Origin: Alphaproteobacteria bacterium
GTDB lineage: Bacteria; Pseudomonadota; Alphaproteobacteria; Micropepsales; Micropepsaceae
Direction of reading: 5' to 3'
DNA: 64,000 nt
NCBI GenBank assembly: GCA_947475445.1
Contig: CANJLC010000002.1
Coordinates: 1-64,000 of the forward strand
Position numbers and translations under genes: made by a program. Shown here one piece after another: positions 1 to 8,019 of this stretch; within the stretch, counting starts at the first letter, position 1; every line of letters starts with the position of its first letter. The notes beneath the pieces are model-generated. The model did no database searches. It worked only from the letters and a program-made list of their open reading frames with translations, and was not told the origin of the DNA.

Positions 1-85
1 CCGCAACCGACCCGCCCTGCGAAAGCACAATCTCCGCCTCCCGCAGCTTGCCAATAACTTCCTCAGGCTGATGCCTGCGTCCCAT
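1..85 (-). CDS. IS3-family transposase OrfA, N-terminal 28 residues (partial)
   Basis: The visible residues start MGRRHQPEEVIGKLREAE, the beginning of the helix-turn-helix DNA-binding subunit (OrfA) of IS3-family transposases, which is usually about 90-100 residues and recognises the element's terminal repeats. The ATG is at 85 on the minus strand, about 60 bases inside the element end. Identity as OrfA is by recognition of the family N-terminus; the remainder is off the window, so whether the element is intact cannot be judged. Confidence 0.8.
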   Translation of the reverse strand, partial: MGRRHQPEEVIGKLREAEIVLSQGGSVA

Positions 86-148
86 TTCAAATCTCCCTCC
101 AAGGTTCCAATATGATAGTCCCTGGACCACTTGGAAGGGGGCAGATCA
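1..148 (-). mobile_element. IS3-family insertion sequence, 5' end only
   Basis: The element runs off the left edge of the window. Its outer end is placed at 148: read on the minus strand it starts TGATCTGCCCCCTTCC, a TG-starting, C-rich terminus like those of IS3-family elements, followed about 60 bases later by the transposase start. The boundary is supported independently because the SRAP coding sequence at 150-206 is read cleanly up to it and then loses its meaning. The other end, the direct repeats and the second transposase frame lie outside the window. Confidence 0.75.
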
Positions 149-149
149 G

Positions 150-206
150 TTGCGAGAAGGCGACAACCTCTGACCATGAAGACATAGCCGTAAACTTACC
201 GCACAT
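150..206 (-). pseudogene. SRAP-domain (YedK/HMCES-like) gene, 5' fragment cut by the IS element
   Basis: The minus-strand frame from the ATG at 206 reads MCGKFTAMSSWSEVVAFSQ and then enters the IS end. This is the characteristic start of SOS response-associated peptidase (SRAP) proteins: in this family the Met is removed and Cys2 becomes the catalytic residue that crosslinks to abasic sites in single-stranded DNA. Full-length members are about 210-250 residues, so only 19 codons remain here. The rest, if present, would lie beyond the left edge on the other side of the IS. The gene is therefore interpreted as inactivated. Confidence 0.7.
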
Positions 207-864
207 GCTGGCTGGCCCCGATGGGCCCCCCTGAAAATTGGAGATGGCGTCGCCGGAAGGATAGCGTGTTAGGTACTCCGACAAAACCCTTGCGTCTCTT
301 GCGTCAAAACTTTCCCCGGTTCGTCGCTCTCCGGACATACGGATCGCCTCGGCTCTTGCCGGAAATGCTTCGATGCCATCTGCATTTATTGTGGGATGGA
401 CAAAACAGCAACCCTTCCTGCCACAAACACTACAGAAGAAATTGCGCCGCATTGCCTCGCTTGGGTCACGGACGTTCCAGCGAATGCGCCAAGGGGCCAA
501 AGGTATCGCGCGCGCGTGATTGCAGAATGGACTGACGCAATAAACCCAGAGCCAGCTCCACCTAATCTTAGACGGGGACCAAGCCTTGAAATCTGGTCCA
601 AATATTGGAATGCGATCTGCCATACCTAATCTTGCTGGCGCCGCGCGCCTGGCCCAAAGTCTTCACTTGCCACGCGGACAAAACAAGAACATACTGCCGT
701 TACGGTCAAGGTCGCTGTGGGATATTCACGGCAAAAATCATTAAGTGACGGGCGCGGGGTCGAAGGAGTGCATAATACTCCGATGCGCTTAGTAGCGCGT
801 TGCGCAGATATGCCGATTAGCATTCGTCCCTAAAGATATTTTGAAAAATCGAGGATGATTTGCG
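207..864. other. 658 bases with no recognisable gene
   Basis: This stretch separates the broken SRAP gene from the four-gene cassette. Several short open frames exist on both strands, but none has a convincing ribosome-binding site, a recognisable motif or a consistent codon bias. It must hold the SRAP promoter (leftward) and the cassette promoter (rightward). A CATAAT hexamer at 772-777 inside a small GGAGT/ACTCC inverted repeat is a possible -10 for the cassette, but I see no good -35 partner. Confidence 0.4.
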
Positions 865-1356
865 GTGGAAAATTTGCTGGCAAAAATTTCGTCTTATAAC
901 ATTTTCAATTATCTCCTTCCGGGAACGTTGTTCGCAGTTTTTCTGCCTATATTTACCCCCTACAGCGTTGATCAAGAAAACCTGCTGTTGGCGGCGTTTC
1001 TATATTATTTCGCCGGTATGATAATTAGTCGGGTCGGCTCTCTATTCGTCGAGCCATTTCTTAGATGGGTTGGTTTTTTAAAATTCTCTGACTATGGAGA
1101 TTTCGTACGCGCATCCGCGCATGACGAAAAACTCGAAACGCTTTCCGAAGCTAACAACACTTATCGCACCATTTGTGCATTGATATTATGCGTGGTGGCG
1201 ACGTGGGCTTATTGCGGAGCACTGCAAAAGTGGCCGTTTCTCGCACCTATTACACCTTATCTCGTGGGCCTTTTCATTTTTGTTTTGTTTCTTTTTTCCT
1301 ATAGGAAGCAGACAGCCTACATCACAAAGCGAGTTAGCGCTCACAAGCCCAAATAG
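865..1356 (+). CDS. Small integral membrane protein, first gene of the MBL cassette
   Basis: The product is 163 residues with four hydrophobic helices at about 14-31, 40-58, 102-118 and 127-146, and a charged loop of about 40 residues between helices 2 and 3. There is no signal peptide. The start is GTG at 865, preceded by GAGGA at a workable distance. The gene is followed 11 bases later by a metallo-beta-lactamase-fold gene on the same strand. I do not recognise the family. In conflict systems small multi-helix proteins next to soluble enzymes often act as membrane effectors or anchors; that role here is inference from context only. Confidence 0.7.
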   Translation: MENLLAKISSYNIFNYLLPGTLFAVFLPIFTPYSVDQENLLLAAFLYYFAGMIISRVGSLFVEPFLRWVGFLKFSDYGDFVRASAHDEKLETLSEANNTYRTICALILCVVATWAYCGALQKWPFLAPITPYLVGLFIFVLFLFSYRKQTAYITKRVSAHKPK

Positions 1357-1367
1357 AGAATCGTCCC

Positions 1368-2168
1368 ATGGATTTGAAAATCTTCGATGTCGAACACGGC
1401 GCATGTGCGCTTCTTACGTGTGACGACAACACCCGCATCATGATTGATTGCGGTCACAATGGCAGCACTGGGTGGAGACCGGGCAGTCATTTGAGGGCAG
1501 AAGGAATAGGCGCAATCGAAATGCTCGCCGTTACGAATTACGATGAGGACCATGTAAGCGGCATTACTGATCTTCTGGACAATGTTAACGTGAAATCGTT
1601 AGTCAGAAATCAATCGGTTTCGACGGCTGTTTTGAAGCAGCTAAAAACGGAAGACGGAATGGGCCCTGGAATCGATCGGCTCGTTCAGATGATCGACGCC
1701 TTCACCGGAGGCCCGCTAAACCCGGCCCCGGGATTTAGCGGTTTGGCGTGGAGCGCATATCAAAATGTGTTCCCGACATTTGACGATGAAAATAATCTAA
1801 GCATGGCACTTTTTCTAAAGTGTCACGGCAAGGGGGTGCTCTTTACAGGTGATCTTGAAACCCATGGTTGGCTCGAATTGCTCAAGCAGCAGCGGTTTAA
1901 AGGCATGCTGCAGCAGGTTAACGTGCTAGTCGCCTCACATCATGGGCGCGAAAACGGCTGCTGTGATGAGATTTTCGAGTTCTGTAAGCCGTATTATGTG
2001 GTCATTTCTGACAAAGGGTACGCGCACGACACGCAACAAACGGTTCCGTACTACCGGGCGCGCGCAAAAGGCGGGCCGTTTCGGGGCGAGAATCGGCACG
2101 TTCTTACAACGCGCAATGACGGCAGTATTGAATTTTCGTTCTCTCCCGATACTTGGGGACCCTATTAG
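1368..2168 (+). CDS. Metallo-beta-lactamase-fold hydrolase, ComEC-like, atypical metal motif
   Basis: The product is 266 residues. Features of the ComEC/Rec2-type MBL fold are visible: MIDCG at 25-29, the metal loop NYDEDH at 57-62, GDLE at 161-164 with the bridging Asp162, and ASHHG at 189-193. The usual HxHxDH motif is altered to N-Y-D-E-D-H, losing the first His and replacing the second with Asp, so metal coordination or substrate may differ. The protein is soluble, without a signal peptide. It sits 11 bases after the membrane-protein gene and is followed by a second, more canonical MBL protein. Substrate is unknown; nucleic acid or a cyclic nucleotide are possibilities by analogy only. 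Confidence 0.8.
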   Translation: MDLKIFDVEHGACALLTCDDNTRIMIDCGHNGSTGWRPGSHLRAEGIGAIEMLAVTNYDEDHVSGITDLLDNVNVKSLVRNQSVSTAVLKQLKTEDGMGPGIDRLVQMIDAFTGGPLNPAPGFSGLAWSAYQNVFPTFDDENNLSMALFLKCHGKGVLFTGDLETHGWLELLKQQRFKGMLQQVNVLVASHHGRENGCCDEIFEFCKPYYVVISDKGYAHDTQQTVPYYRARAKGGPFRGENRHVLTTRNDGSIEFSFSPDTWGPY

Positions 2169-2249
2169 AGTCGTCTTCGAATTAAAGTTTCTTCCAAGCG
2201 CTCGATTAGAAAAACAGAACTGCTTCGGGTCAATAATTAAGGGGTCGGT

Positions 2250-3098
2250 ATGCCCACGAAACTTCATTTTATAGATGTTGGGCAGGGCAATATGGTTCTG
2301 ATTGAGCTCGCCGACGGAACCCATTTTCTCTACGATTGCAATGTGACCGAAGAGAACGCCGACCGAGTTCTCCAGTACATGGCCGACCAAATAGGCTGGG
2401 GCGCAAAGATAGGTAAATTTGCGTGTTCGCACAGAGATGCGGACCACATGCGGGGCGTGAAGCGGATTCACGAATATTTTCCGATCCAGAAGGTTTGGGA
2501 CACAGGAGTCACGGGCACGTCGCCTGAGAGTTGGGAATATCGGGATTTTATGGACCTGCGTCGCAAAGTAGGATTTCTTGAAGTTGAGCACTTAAAGAGA
2601 TGGGATTTTGGCAACACCCGTCTTCGCGTGATGAATTCAAAGAACGATAAACTTGCGAATAACGCAAACGCCCAAAGTATGGTTATCAAGGTTGTGCATC
2701 GCAATAGTGCAGCAGACCAAGATCACGATAGCGTGATGCTTACTGGCGATACCGATGCCGCAACTTGGAAAACCATTAGAAACAATTACGCGGATGCAGA
2801 CCTTGCGTGCTCGCTGCTAATGGGAAGCCATCATGGTTCTTTGACATACTTCGACGATCCAGTGGATGAAAAGCATTACTATATCGATCATGTGATAAAG
2901 AAGGCTCCAGCTATGGCAATTCTTTCGGTTGGCGATAATCCCCATGGACATCCCCACGCGAAATCACTTGAGCTATATGAGAAGCATTGCAGTGGTTCAG
3001 ATAAGGGCAATAAACTCGCTCGCACCGACGTTCATGGGACAATCATTGTTACGCTCAAAGACGGCGGCGGCTGGAATGTCAAGAAGAGCCGGGCGTAG
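2250..3098 (+). CDS. ComEC/Rec2-like metallo-beta-lactamase-fold hydrolase
   Basis: The product is 282 residues and starts with the ComEC-type FIDVGQGN at 7-14. The metal motif is SHRDADH at 60-66 (H61, D63, D65, H66), followed by LTGDTD with D167, SHHG at 193-196 and a C-terminal HGHPH around 232-236 like the family's last conserved His. These are the residues expected of an active two-metal hydrolase. The ATG is preceded by AAGGGG. It shares fold but little sequence with the upstream MBL protein, so this is not a recent tandem duplication. Unlike ComEC itself it has no membrane channel domain. Confidence 0.85.
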   Translation: MPTKLHFIDVGQGNMVLIELADGTHFLYDCNVTEENADRVLQYMADQIGWGAKIGKFACSHRDADHMRGVKRIHEYFPIQKVWDTGVTGTSPESWEYRDFMDLRRKVGFLEVEHLKRWDFGNTRLRVMNSKNDKLANNANAQSMVIKVVHRNSAADQDHDSVMLTGDTDAATWKTIRNNYADADLACSLLMGSHHGSLTYFDDPVDEKHYYIDHVIKKAPAMAILSVGDNPHGHPHAKSLELYEKHCSGSDKGNKLARTDVHGTIIVTLKDGGGWNVKKSRA

Positions 3099-3136
3099 CT
3101 TTGGCACCAAAAAGGTGGTCGTGAGTAATATTTCAG

Positions 3137-3907
3137 ATGTCTAACACTCTGCGTTTCATTGGGCGCGTTATCCCGGAAGTTTCTAGACTCACGATCCCAA
3201 ATCATCCGTCGTTCAGGTGGCAGGATGACGAAAACGGATTTGTGATGCACATCAGTGTAAGAATTGTTGAAAGCGAAATTACTGTTAGTTGTGATTTTGT
3301 AGAGCCCTACGAAAGGGCCAAGCATTTTGTCTCAGCCCATATGCGCGCCATGGATATTTCGATGGCCGCAGTTAATCTTGCCGCTTTTGGGATGGGCATG
3401 GGGGCATCGGTAGTTATTGATGCGTACGTTGAGCCCGATGGAATTGAACGCGGAATAATTTTTAGAGATCGCAAATTAGAGGCACTTGCCAAGGTAGCCG
3501 ATCCGGCAGGAGCCACTTTCGATAAGGCATTGGACGTTGTCTATGACGACATCAGAATGTTCAACGTTCTGCATGACCTTTCCCGTGCCAACAGTGTACC
3601 TTCGGCGGTGCCGGGAAGTTGCGGAAGCGCAGTTGAGGCAATTCGCGCACTGCTAGTGCCCAAAGGCGCTGACCGCAAAGAGGGATGGCCGCTACTGCGG
3701 AACAACCTGAACGTTACGGAAGGTTTTCTGAAACTTGTGACAGATCACGCCGCACCTGCAAGGCACGGGGAGCATCCTTATGTGGATGGGAAAACAACGG
3801 AAGAAATTGCACATCGAGCGTGGACTTTGCTCAATCGATATTTTGAATTTCGAATTCGGGGCAGCAAACCTTTGCCAGAGTCGGAGTTTCCTGTTCTCGG
3901 AGTCTAG
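3137..3907 (+). CDS. Orphan protein with HEPN-like helical C-terminus, last gene of the cassette
   Basis: The product is 256 residues and I do not recognise it. The N-terminal half (about 1-120) is predicted mixed beta with a glycine/methionine-rich turn at 83-90. From about 125 onward it is helical. The C-terminal helices hold RNN at 188-190 and ARHGEH at 208-213, which resemble the Arg...His arrangement of HEPN/Abi-C-type RNase domains, though the spacing is not decisive. The gene starts 38 bases after the second MBL gene on the same strand. Codon use and lower GC match the other cassette genes rather than the core genome. Confidence 0.6.
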   Translation: MSNTLRFIGRVIPEVSRLTIPNHPSFRWQDDENGFVMHISVRIVESEITVSCDFVEPYERAKHFVSAHMRAMDISMAAVNLAAFGMGMGASVVIDAYVEPDGIERGIIFRDRKLEALAKVADPAGATFDKALDVVYDDIRMFNVLHDLSRANSVPSAVPGSCGSAVEAIRALLVPKGADRKEGWPLLRNNLNVTEGFLKLVTDHAAPARHGEHPYVDGKTTEEIAHRAWTLLNRYFEFRIRGSKPLPESEFPVLGV

Positions 3908-4011
3908 CAATGGAAGTGAATCGGGATCGCCTTACTTTGAAAGGCACAAAGGGCTTACCCAAGCGCACAGGGTCACTGGACGAATAATGCACGGGCCAAA
4001 TAGCCCCTTTT

Positions 4012-5181
4012 CTAGCGTTTTCTCTGTTTTTCAATGGCGTCCATCATAGGTTTTAGGTGGGCCATAATTTTATCGTTCATTTCGGGAGTGATCTTCGTTC
4101 TGGGTTTTGCCGCATGCTGGCGCCAGTCGAGGATTATTTTGTCGTAAACCTGGGTGACCGCGTTGTTGAGGGCAACCGGGGGATAATCGGCATATGAGGC
4201 CGTGCCGGTCTTCCGCTCTTCTTCGGGGAGATTCTCCCAGTAATCCGCAATCTCGGCGAGCGCTTGTTTCATCTCGGTGCCAGGAACAAAAACGTTGTGT
4301 GGTTGGGCAAACTGCTCGTAACCATCAATGTGCAGGGCATCGGCGCTGCAAAATACCCGGGTAAAGGGCAGGTACTTGAAGTACTCGATATCTATTCGAT
4401 TGCTGTCGCGGGTGCTGATTACTTGATGGCTGATGCCGGTAAGGAAATACAGCTCCAGTCGCAAACAGAAATGAGCGTAGGGAAAAAATTCGGAGAAGGG
4501 CGGGGAGCCATGACGTTTCCACGCCGCAATCATCCCGCGCACCACCCTTGTTGGGACGCCATAGGCGATAGCTGCCCCGGTCATTAGGTTGAAATCGTTT
4601 CCGGCGGCCAGCAGTGAATCATCAACAAAGCGCCCCACTTCCGCGTGAGTGGAAAAGTTATTTGCCTTCGACTTTTTTATCTCACGAAAAACTTCTTCCA
4701 GTTTGAAGTTTGCGATTCCTTCTCGCCACACCCTGGCTTGGTCGCGTTCCAGCTGGGAAAAGTCGCCGGCCGCCCAGCGGTCAATCATATCCTGGGTTGG
4801 GGCTTGATCGACAAATAGTCCTTTTCTGCCATCGTCGGAAATAATTTCTTCCGCTCTTTCTTCGATTGTTACGCCCTTCATCGGCACCTGCGCGCCATGA
4901 AGCTCTGACCTAACCAGGTGAAAAGACTCGGCGTTCGTATCCAGCGCGTATGAAACAATTTTTCGCGCCAGCATTTGAACATCGCCGTCCGCAGAGGCCG
5001 TTGTAGGCCTCGCCTTGGTAAGATCGGCGATCACTTCTGCAAAGAAAACAGGGGGGAAGTTGACGCGAAAGTGGTGGAACAGCCATTTCGCTTCGCGGGT
5101 GGTCAGCTGCTGGAAAGCGGATTTATCAATGAGAAGGGGAATGTAATGCATGTCCCAGCCCAAGTATGTCTTCCCGACCAT
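4012..5181 (-). CDS. PIN-like domain protein, putative nuclease
   Basis: From the ATG at 5181 the product is 389 residues. The N-terminus has LLIDKSAF (Asp19) and an acidic helix FFAEVIADL (Glu49, Asp53). Near the C-terminal third, an RIDIEYFKYLPF segment (Asp264) followed by FCSADALH (Asp281) matches the Asp...Tyr-Leu-Pro...Ser-x-Asp pattern that closes a PIN active site. PIN domains are metal-dependent RNases; the long middle region is unlike simple VapC toxins. It converges on the four-gene cassette and points away from tRNA-Gln. A second possible ATG is at 5151, just before the LLID strand. No antitoxin-like small gene is adjacent. Confidence 0.6.
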   Translation of the reverse strand: MVGKTYLGWDMHYIPLLIDKSAFQQLTTREAKWLFHHFRVNFPPVFFAEVIADLTKARPTTASADGDVQMLARKIVSYALDTNAESFHLVRSELHGAQVPMKGVTIEERAEEIISDDGRKGLFVDQAPTQDMIDRWAAGDFSQLERDQARVWREGIANFKLEEVFREIKKSKANNFSTHAEVGRFVDDSLLAAGNDFNLMTGAAIAYGVPTRVVRGMIAAWKRHGSPPFSEFFPYAHFCLRLELYFLTGISHQVISTRDSNRIDIEYFKYLPFTRVFCSADALHIDGYEQFAQPHNVFVPGTEMKQALAEIADYWENLPEEERKTGTASYADYPPVALNNAVTQVYDKIILDWRQHAAKPRTKITPEMNDKIMAHLKPMMDAIEKQRKR

Positions 5182-5467
5182 AGGGTCTAGGAGTGCTCGC
5201 GGCCGCACTGAGACGCCGCTAGCCGAGGGGTTATCAAGCCCCGGATCGATTGAAATCGATCTGCGGCGATTGTAGCGGAGCACAGTGACTGGGACAAAGA
5301 ACAAAGTGAGATATCGGCGCGTTGCTTCCGTGTTGCTTCGAACATTTGGGAATGCTGCGGAACGCTTGGAAATCGAGCGTTTCTGTTAGCAACAGATGCA
5401 ACACGACTGCGCGATATCCCGCGAGTTTGGGGCGCATCTAACCTATTGATCCGACTCGGAGAAGCGT
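5182..5467. other. Island/tRNA junction, no gene recognised
   Basis: These 286 bases lie between the start of the PIN-like gene and the 3' end of tRNA-Gln and must contain its promoter. They include short dyads (AACGCT...AGCGTT, and TCTGTTAGCAACAGA) and a repeated TTGCTTC. No integrase gene or remnant is evident, although this is where an integrase or attachment-site remnant would be expected next to a tRNA. Confidence 0.35.
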
Positions 5468-5541
5468 TGGTTGGGGGACTAGGATTCGAACCTAGATAGG
5501 CAGAGTCAGAGTCTGCAGTCCTACCGTTAGACGATCCCCCA
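5468..5541 (-). tRNA. tRNA-Gln (anticodon CUG)
   Basis: The minus strand folds as a 74-nt tRNA. The acceptor stem is TGGGGGA paired with TCCCCCA, discriminator A, and the CCA end is encoded (5468-5470). The anticodon stem is GCAGA/TCTGC with loop CTCTGAC, giving anticodon CTG, which reads CAG codons. The T loop is GGTTCGAATC. Its 3' end faces the accessory block 1-5467, the usual orientation for a tRNA used as an integration site. Confidence 0.95.
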
Positions 5542-5629
5542 AAGCGGGGTTTTCGGCCCGGCGGGACCGCCCGTTTAGACCAGCCGCAAACCCCTTGCAA
5601 GGCCGCGCCCGGCCCCCGCCAAGCCCTTG

Positions 5630-6904
5630 TCAGTCCTCCTGGATTCGGCTGGTGCGGGCGGTATCTGGCATGCCCAGCACCACCAGGAAGCCGATCCCCA
5701 TGATCACCGAGGCATAGATATAGAAGCCGCTTTCGGCCCCCGCCTGCTTGAACCACAGCGCCACATATTCCGCCGTGCCGCCGAAGCTGGCATTGGCCAG
5801 CGCGTAAGGCAGCGCCACGCCCAGGGTGCGCACATGCGCCGGATACAGCTCCGCCTTCACCACGGCATTGATGGCAGTATAGCCCGCCTGCACCAGCATC
5901 CCCGCCATGATGATGAAGAACACCGCCACCATCGAGCTGGACGCGGCGATGCCGGTCATCACCGGCCCGGTGACCAGCGCGCCGCCCCCGAAGGCGAACA
6001 GCAGCACCGGCTTTCGCCCGATCCGGTCCGACAGCCATCCCACCAGCGGCTGCGCCAGGGCAAAACACAAAAGCGTCAGCGCGCTCAGTTCGGTGGCTTC
6101 GTCGCGCGTGAAATGCGCCGTGTTGGTCAGGAACTTCTGCATATAGGTGGTGTAGATATAAAAGGTCAGCGACCCGCCCGCCGTCAGCCCCAATATGGTC
6201 AGCGTCTCGCGCGGATACTGCTTGAACAGCATGCGTGTGCTGCCCAGCTCGATGCCCGAGGCCTTGGCCTCGATGAAGGATTGGGTTTCCTCCATCCGCC
6301 GGCGCAGCCAGAACATGGTCAGCGCCAACAGCGCGCCCACCACGAAAGGCACGCGCCAGCCCCATGCATTCATCGCCTCCGGGCTGACGGAACGCTGCAC
6401 CACGATCAGCACCGCCAGCGCCGTCAATTGCCCGCCGATCAGGGTGACGTAATTGAAGCTGGACCAGAAGCCGCGATGGGTCTTGCCCGCCACTTCACTC
6501 ATGTATGTGGCGCTGACGCCATATTCGCCGCCCAGCGCCAACCCCTGCACGATGCGGGCGGTGACCAGCAAAATGGGCGCCGCAATCCCGATGCTGGCCG
6601 CGCCGGGGGTGAGCGCGATGGCCAGCGAGCCCAGGCTCATCAGCGCCACCGACGCCACCATCGCCTTCTTGCGCCCGAAGCGGTCGGAATAGCGGCCCAT
6701 GGCCCAGGCCCCCACCGGCCGGGCGAAAAATCCCACCGCGAAAACAGCGGCGCTGCTGAGCAATTGTGCGGTCTGTTCGCCCTTGGGAAAAAAGATGGGC
6801 GCGAAATACAGCGCCGCGGCGCTATAGGCGTACCAGTCATACCATTCGACCAGGTTGCCGGCCGAGCCGGCCACAATCGCCTTCAGGCGCCGAAATACCG
6901 TCAT
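5630..6904 (-). CDS. MFS transporter, metabolite:H+ symporter (KgtP-like) family
   Basis: The product is about 424 residues with 12 predicted inner-membrane helices. The N-terminus has GNLVEWYDWY in helix 1, a signature of the MHS group of proton symporters for organic acids and osmolytes (KgtP, ProP, ShiA relatives). SDRFGRKK follows helix 2 and a second SDRIGRKP lies at the start of the C-terminal half, the paired loop motifs of the superfamily; RIVQGLALGGEYG is the helix-4 motif. I chose the ATG at 6904, because upstream codons lack membrane-protein character. It stands alone between tRNA-Gln and the divergent ppx gene. Substrate is not determinable from sequence; 2-oxoglutarate-like acids are a fair guess. 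Confidence 0.85.
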   Translation of the reverse strand: MTVFRRLKAIVAGSAGNLVEWYDWYAYSAAALYFAPIFFPKGEQTAQLLSSAAVFAVGFFARPVGAWAMGRYSDRFGRKKAMVASVALMSLGSLAIALTPGAASIGIAAPILLVTARIVQGLALGGEYGVSATYMSEVAGKTHRGFWSSFNYVTLIGGQLTALAVLIVVQRSVSPEAMNAWGWRVPFVVGALLALTMFWLRRRMEETQSFIEAKASGIELGSTRMLFKQYPRETLTILGLTAGGSLTFYIYTTYMQKFLTNTAHFTRDEATELSALTLLCFALAQPLVGWLSDRIGRKPVLLFAFGGGALVTGPVMTGIAASSSMVAVFFIIMAGMLVQAGYTAINAVVKAELYPAHVRTLGVALPYALANASFGGTAEYVALWFKQAGAESGFYIYASVIMGIGFLVVLGMPDTARTSRIQED

Positions 6905-7029
6905 ATCCCGCCCCGTTTCCCCGCAAAGCCCAGCTTTGACCAGCCCCCGGCGCGGGCACAAGTGCCGCTCGCCTTGGGGCGGCCCGGACATGCTAGCCTG
7001 TTCCCCTGATTTGCGATTTTGGAGCAGTT

Positions 7030-8019
7030 TTGCAGGCGAACCGTACCACGGGCAGGAAAAGTGCGGGCAGGCAGGGCCCGCCGCTGGCGGTGCTCGACCT
7101 GGGCACCAACAATTGCCGGCTGCTGATCGCCCGTCCCGCCGCGCATGACCGGTTCCGGGCGGTGGGTTCCTTTTCGCGCGTCGTGCGGCTGGGCGAGGGC
7201 GTCACCGCCACCGGCCTGATCTCGGATGAAGCGATGGACCGCACCATCGCCGCCCTGAAAATCTGCGCCGAGCATATCCGCAAAAGCCGCGCCACCCATG
7301 TGCGCGCCATCGCCACCCAGGCGGCCCGGCTGGCGCAGAATTCCGCCACGCTGGTGGCGCGCGCCAGGGACGAAGCGGGCCTGGACCTCACCATCATCTC
7401 GGCCGAAGCCGAAGCCGACCTGGCGGCGCTGGGCTGCGCCCCGCTGGTGGGCCACAAGCATAAAGGCGCGCTGATCTTCGACATTGGCGGCGGCTCGACC
7501 GAGATCATCCATCTGGGCCGCAGCGCCAATGGCGAGACGGACAAGAAATTCTCCGCGTCACTGCCGTTCGGCGTGGTCACGCTGGCGGAAAAATACGGCA
7601 ACGCCTCGCAAAGCCGTTCCGGTTTTGAAAAAATGCGCACCGCGATGACGGCGCAGTTCCTGCCTTACGCGCAAAAGGGTTTTGATCCCAAGAATGAGCA
7701 TTTGCTGGGGACATCGGGCACCGTCACCACCTTGGCGGCGCTGGCGCTCAAGCTGCCGCGCTACAACCGCCAGCGGGTGGACGCCAGCTGGCATGAAACC
7801 CGCCACATGCTGAAGATCGTGGACAAGGTTGCCGGGATGGATGTCGCGGCGCTGGCAAAGCTGGGACCCATCGGACAGGAGCGCGCCGACCTGATGCTGG
7901 CGGGCTCGGCGATTTTCGGCGCCATCTGCGCCCTGTGGCCCAGCCGCATGCTGCGCGTGGCCGACCGGGGTTTGCGCGAAGGCATGCTGCGCCAGATGCG
8001 CCAGGAATTGTCATTATGA
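7030..8019 (+). CDS. ppx: Ppx/GppA-family exopolyphosphatase
   Basis: The product is 329 residues with an actin-like ATPase-fold Ppx/GppA domain: DLGTNNCRLLI near 23-33, FDIGGGSTEI near 150-159 and GTSGTVTTL near 218. These proteins remove terminal phosphates from polyphosphate or hydrolyse pppGpp. It lacks the C-terminal HD-like domain of long E. coli Ppx and matches the short alphaproteobacterial form. The likely start is TTG at 7030, six bases after GGAG; no ATG lies nearby in frame. The end overlaps rlmE by four bases (ATGA), so the two are translationally coupled. Confidence 0.88.
   Translation: MQANRTTGRKSAGRQGPPLAVLDLGTNNCRLLIARPAAHDRFRAVGSFSRVVRLGEGVTATGLISDEAMDRTIAALKICAEHIRKSRATHVRAIATQAARLAQNSATLVARARDEAGLDLTIISAEAEADLAALGCAPLVGHKHKGALIFDIGGGSTEIIHLGRSANGETDKKFSASLPFGVVTLAEKYGNASQSRSGFEKMRTAMTAQFLPYAQKGFDPKNEHLLGTSGTVTTLAALALKLPRYNRQRVDASWHETRHMLKIVDKVAGMDVAALAKLGPIGQERADLMLAGSAIFGAICALWPSRMLRVADRGLREGMLRQMRQELSL

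Noticed and set aside
87-623. A long minus-strand open frame across the IS end and upstream region
   Set aside because: Only its 150-206 part has family similarity (SRAP start). The upstream part has no ribosome-binding site or motif, and the last 20 codons are IS end sequence.
3993-4011. GGGC-CAAATA-GCCC followed by CTTTT as terminator of the cassette
   Set aside because: The stem is only four base pairs; not distinguishable from chance.
5627-7009. Long open frame antisense to the MHS transporter
   Set aside because: A GC-rich shadow: Arg/Ala/His-rich composition without domains, while the opposite strand encodes a clear transporter.
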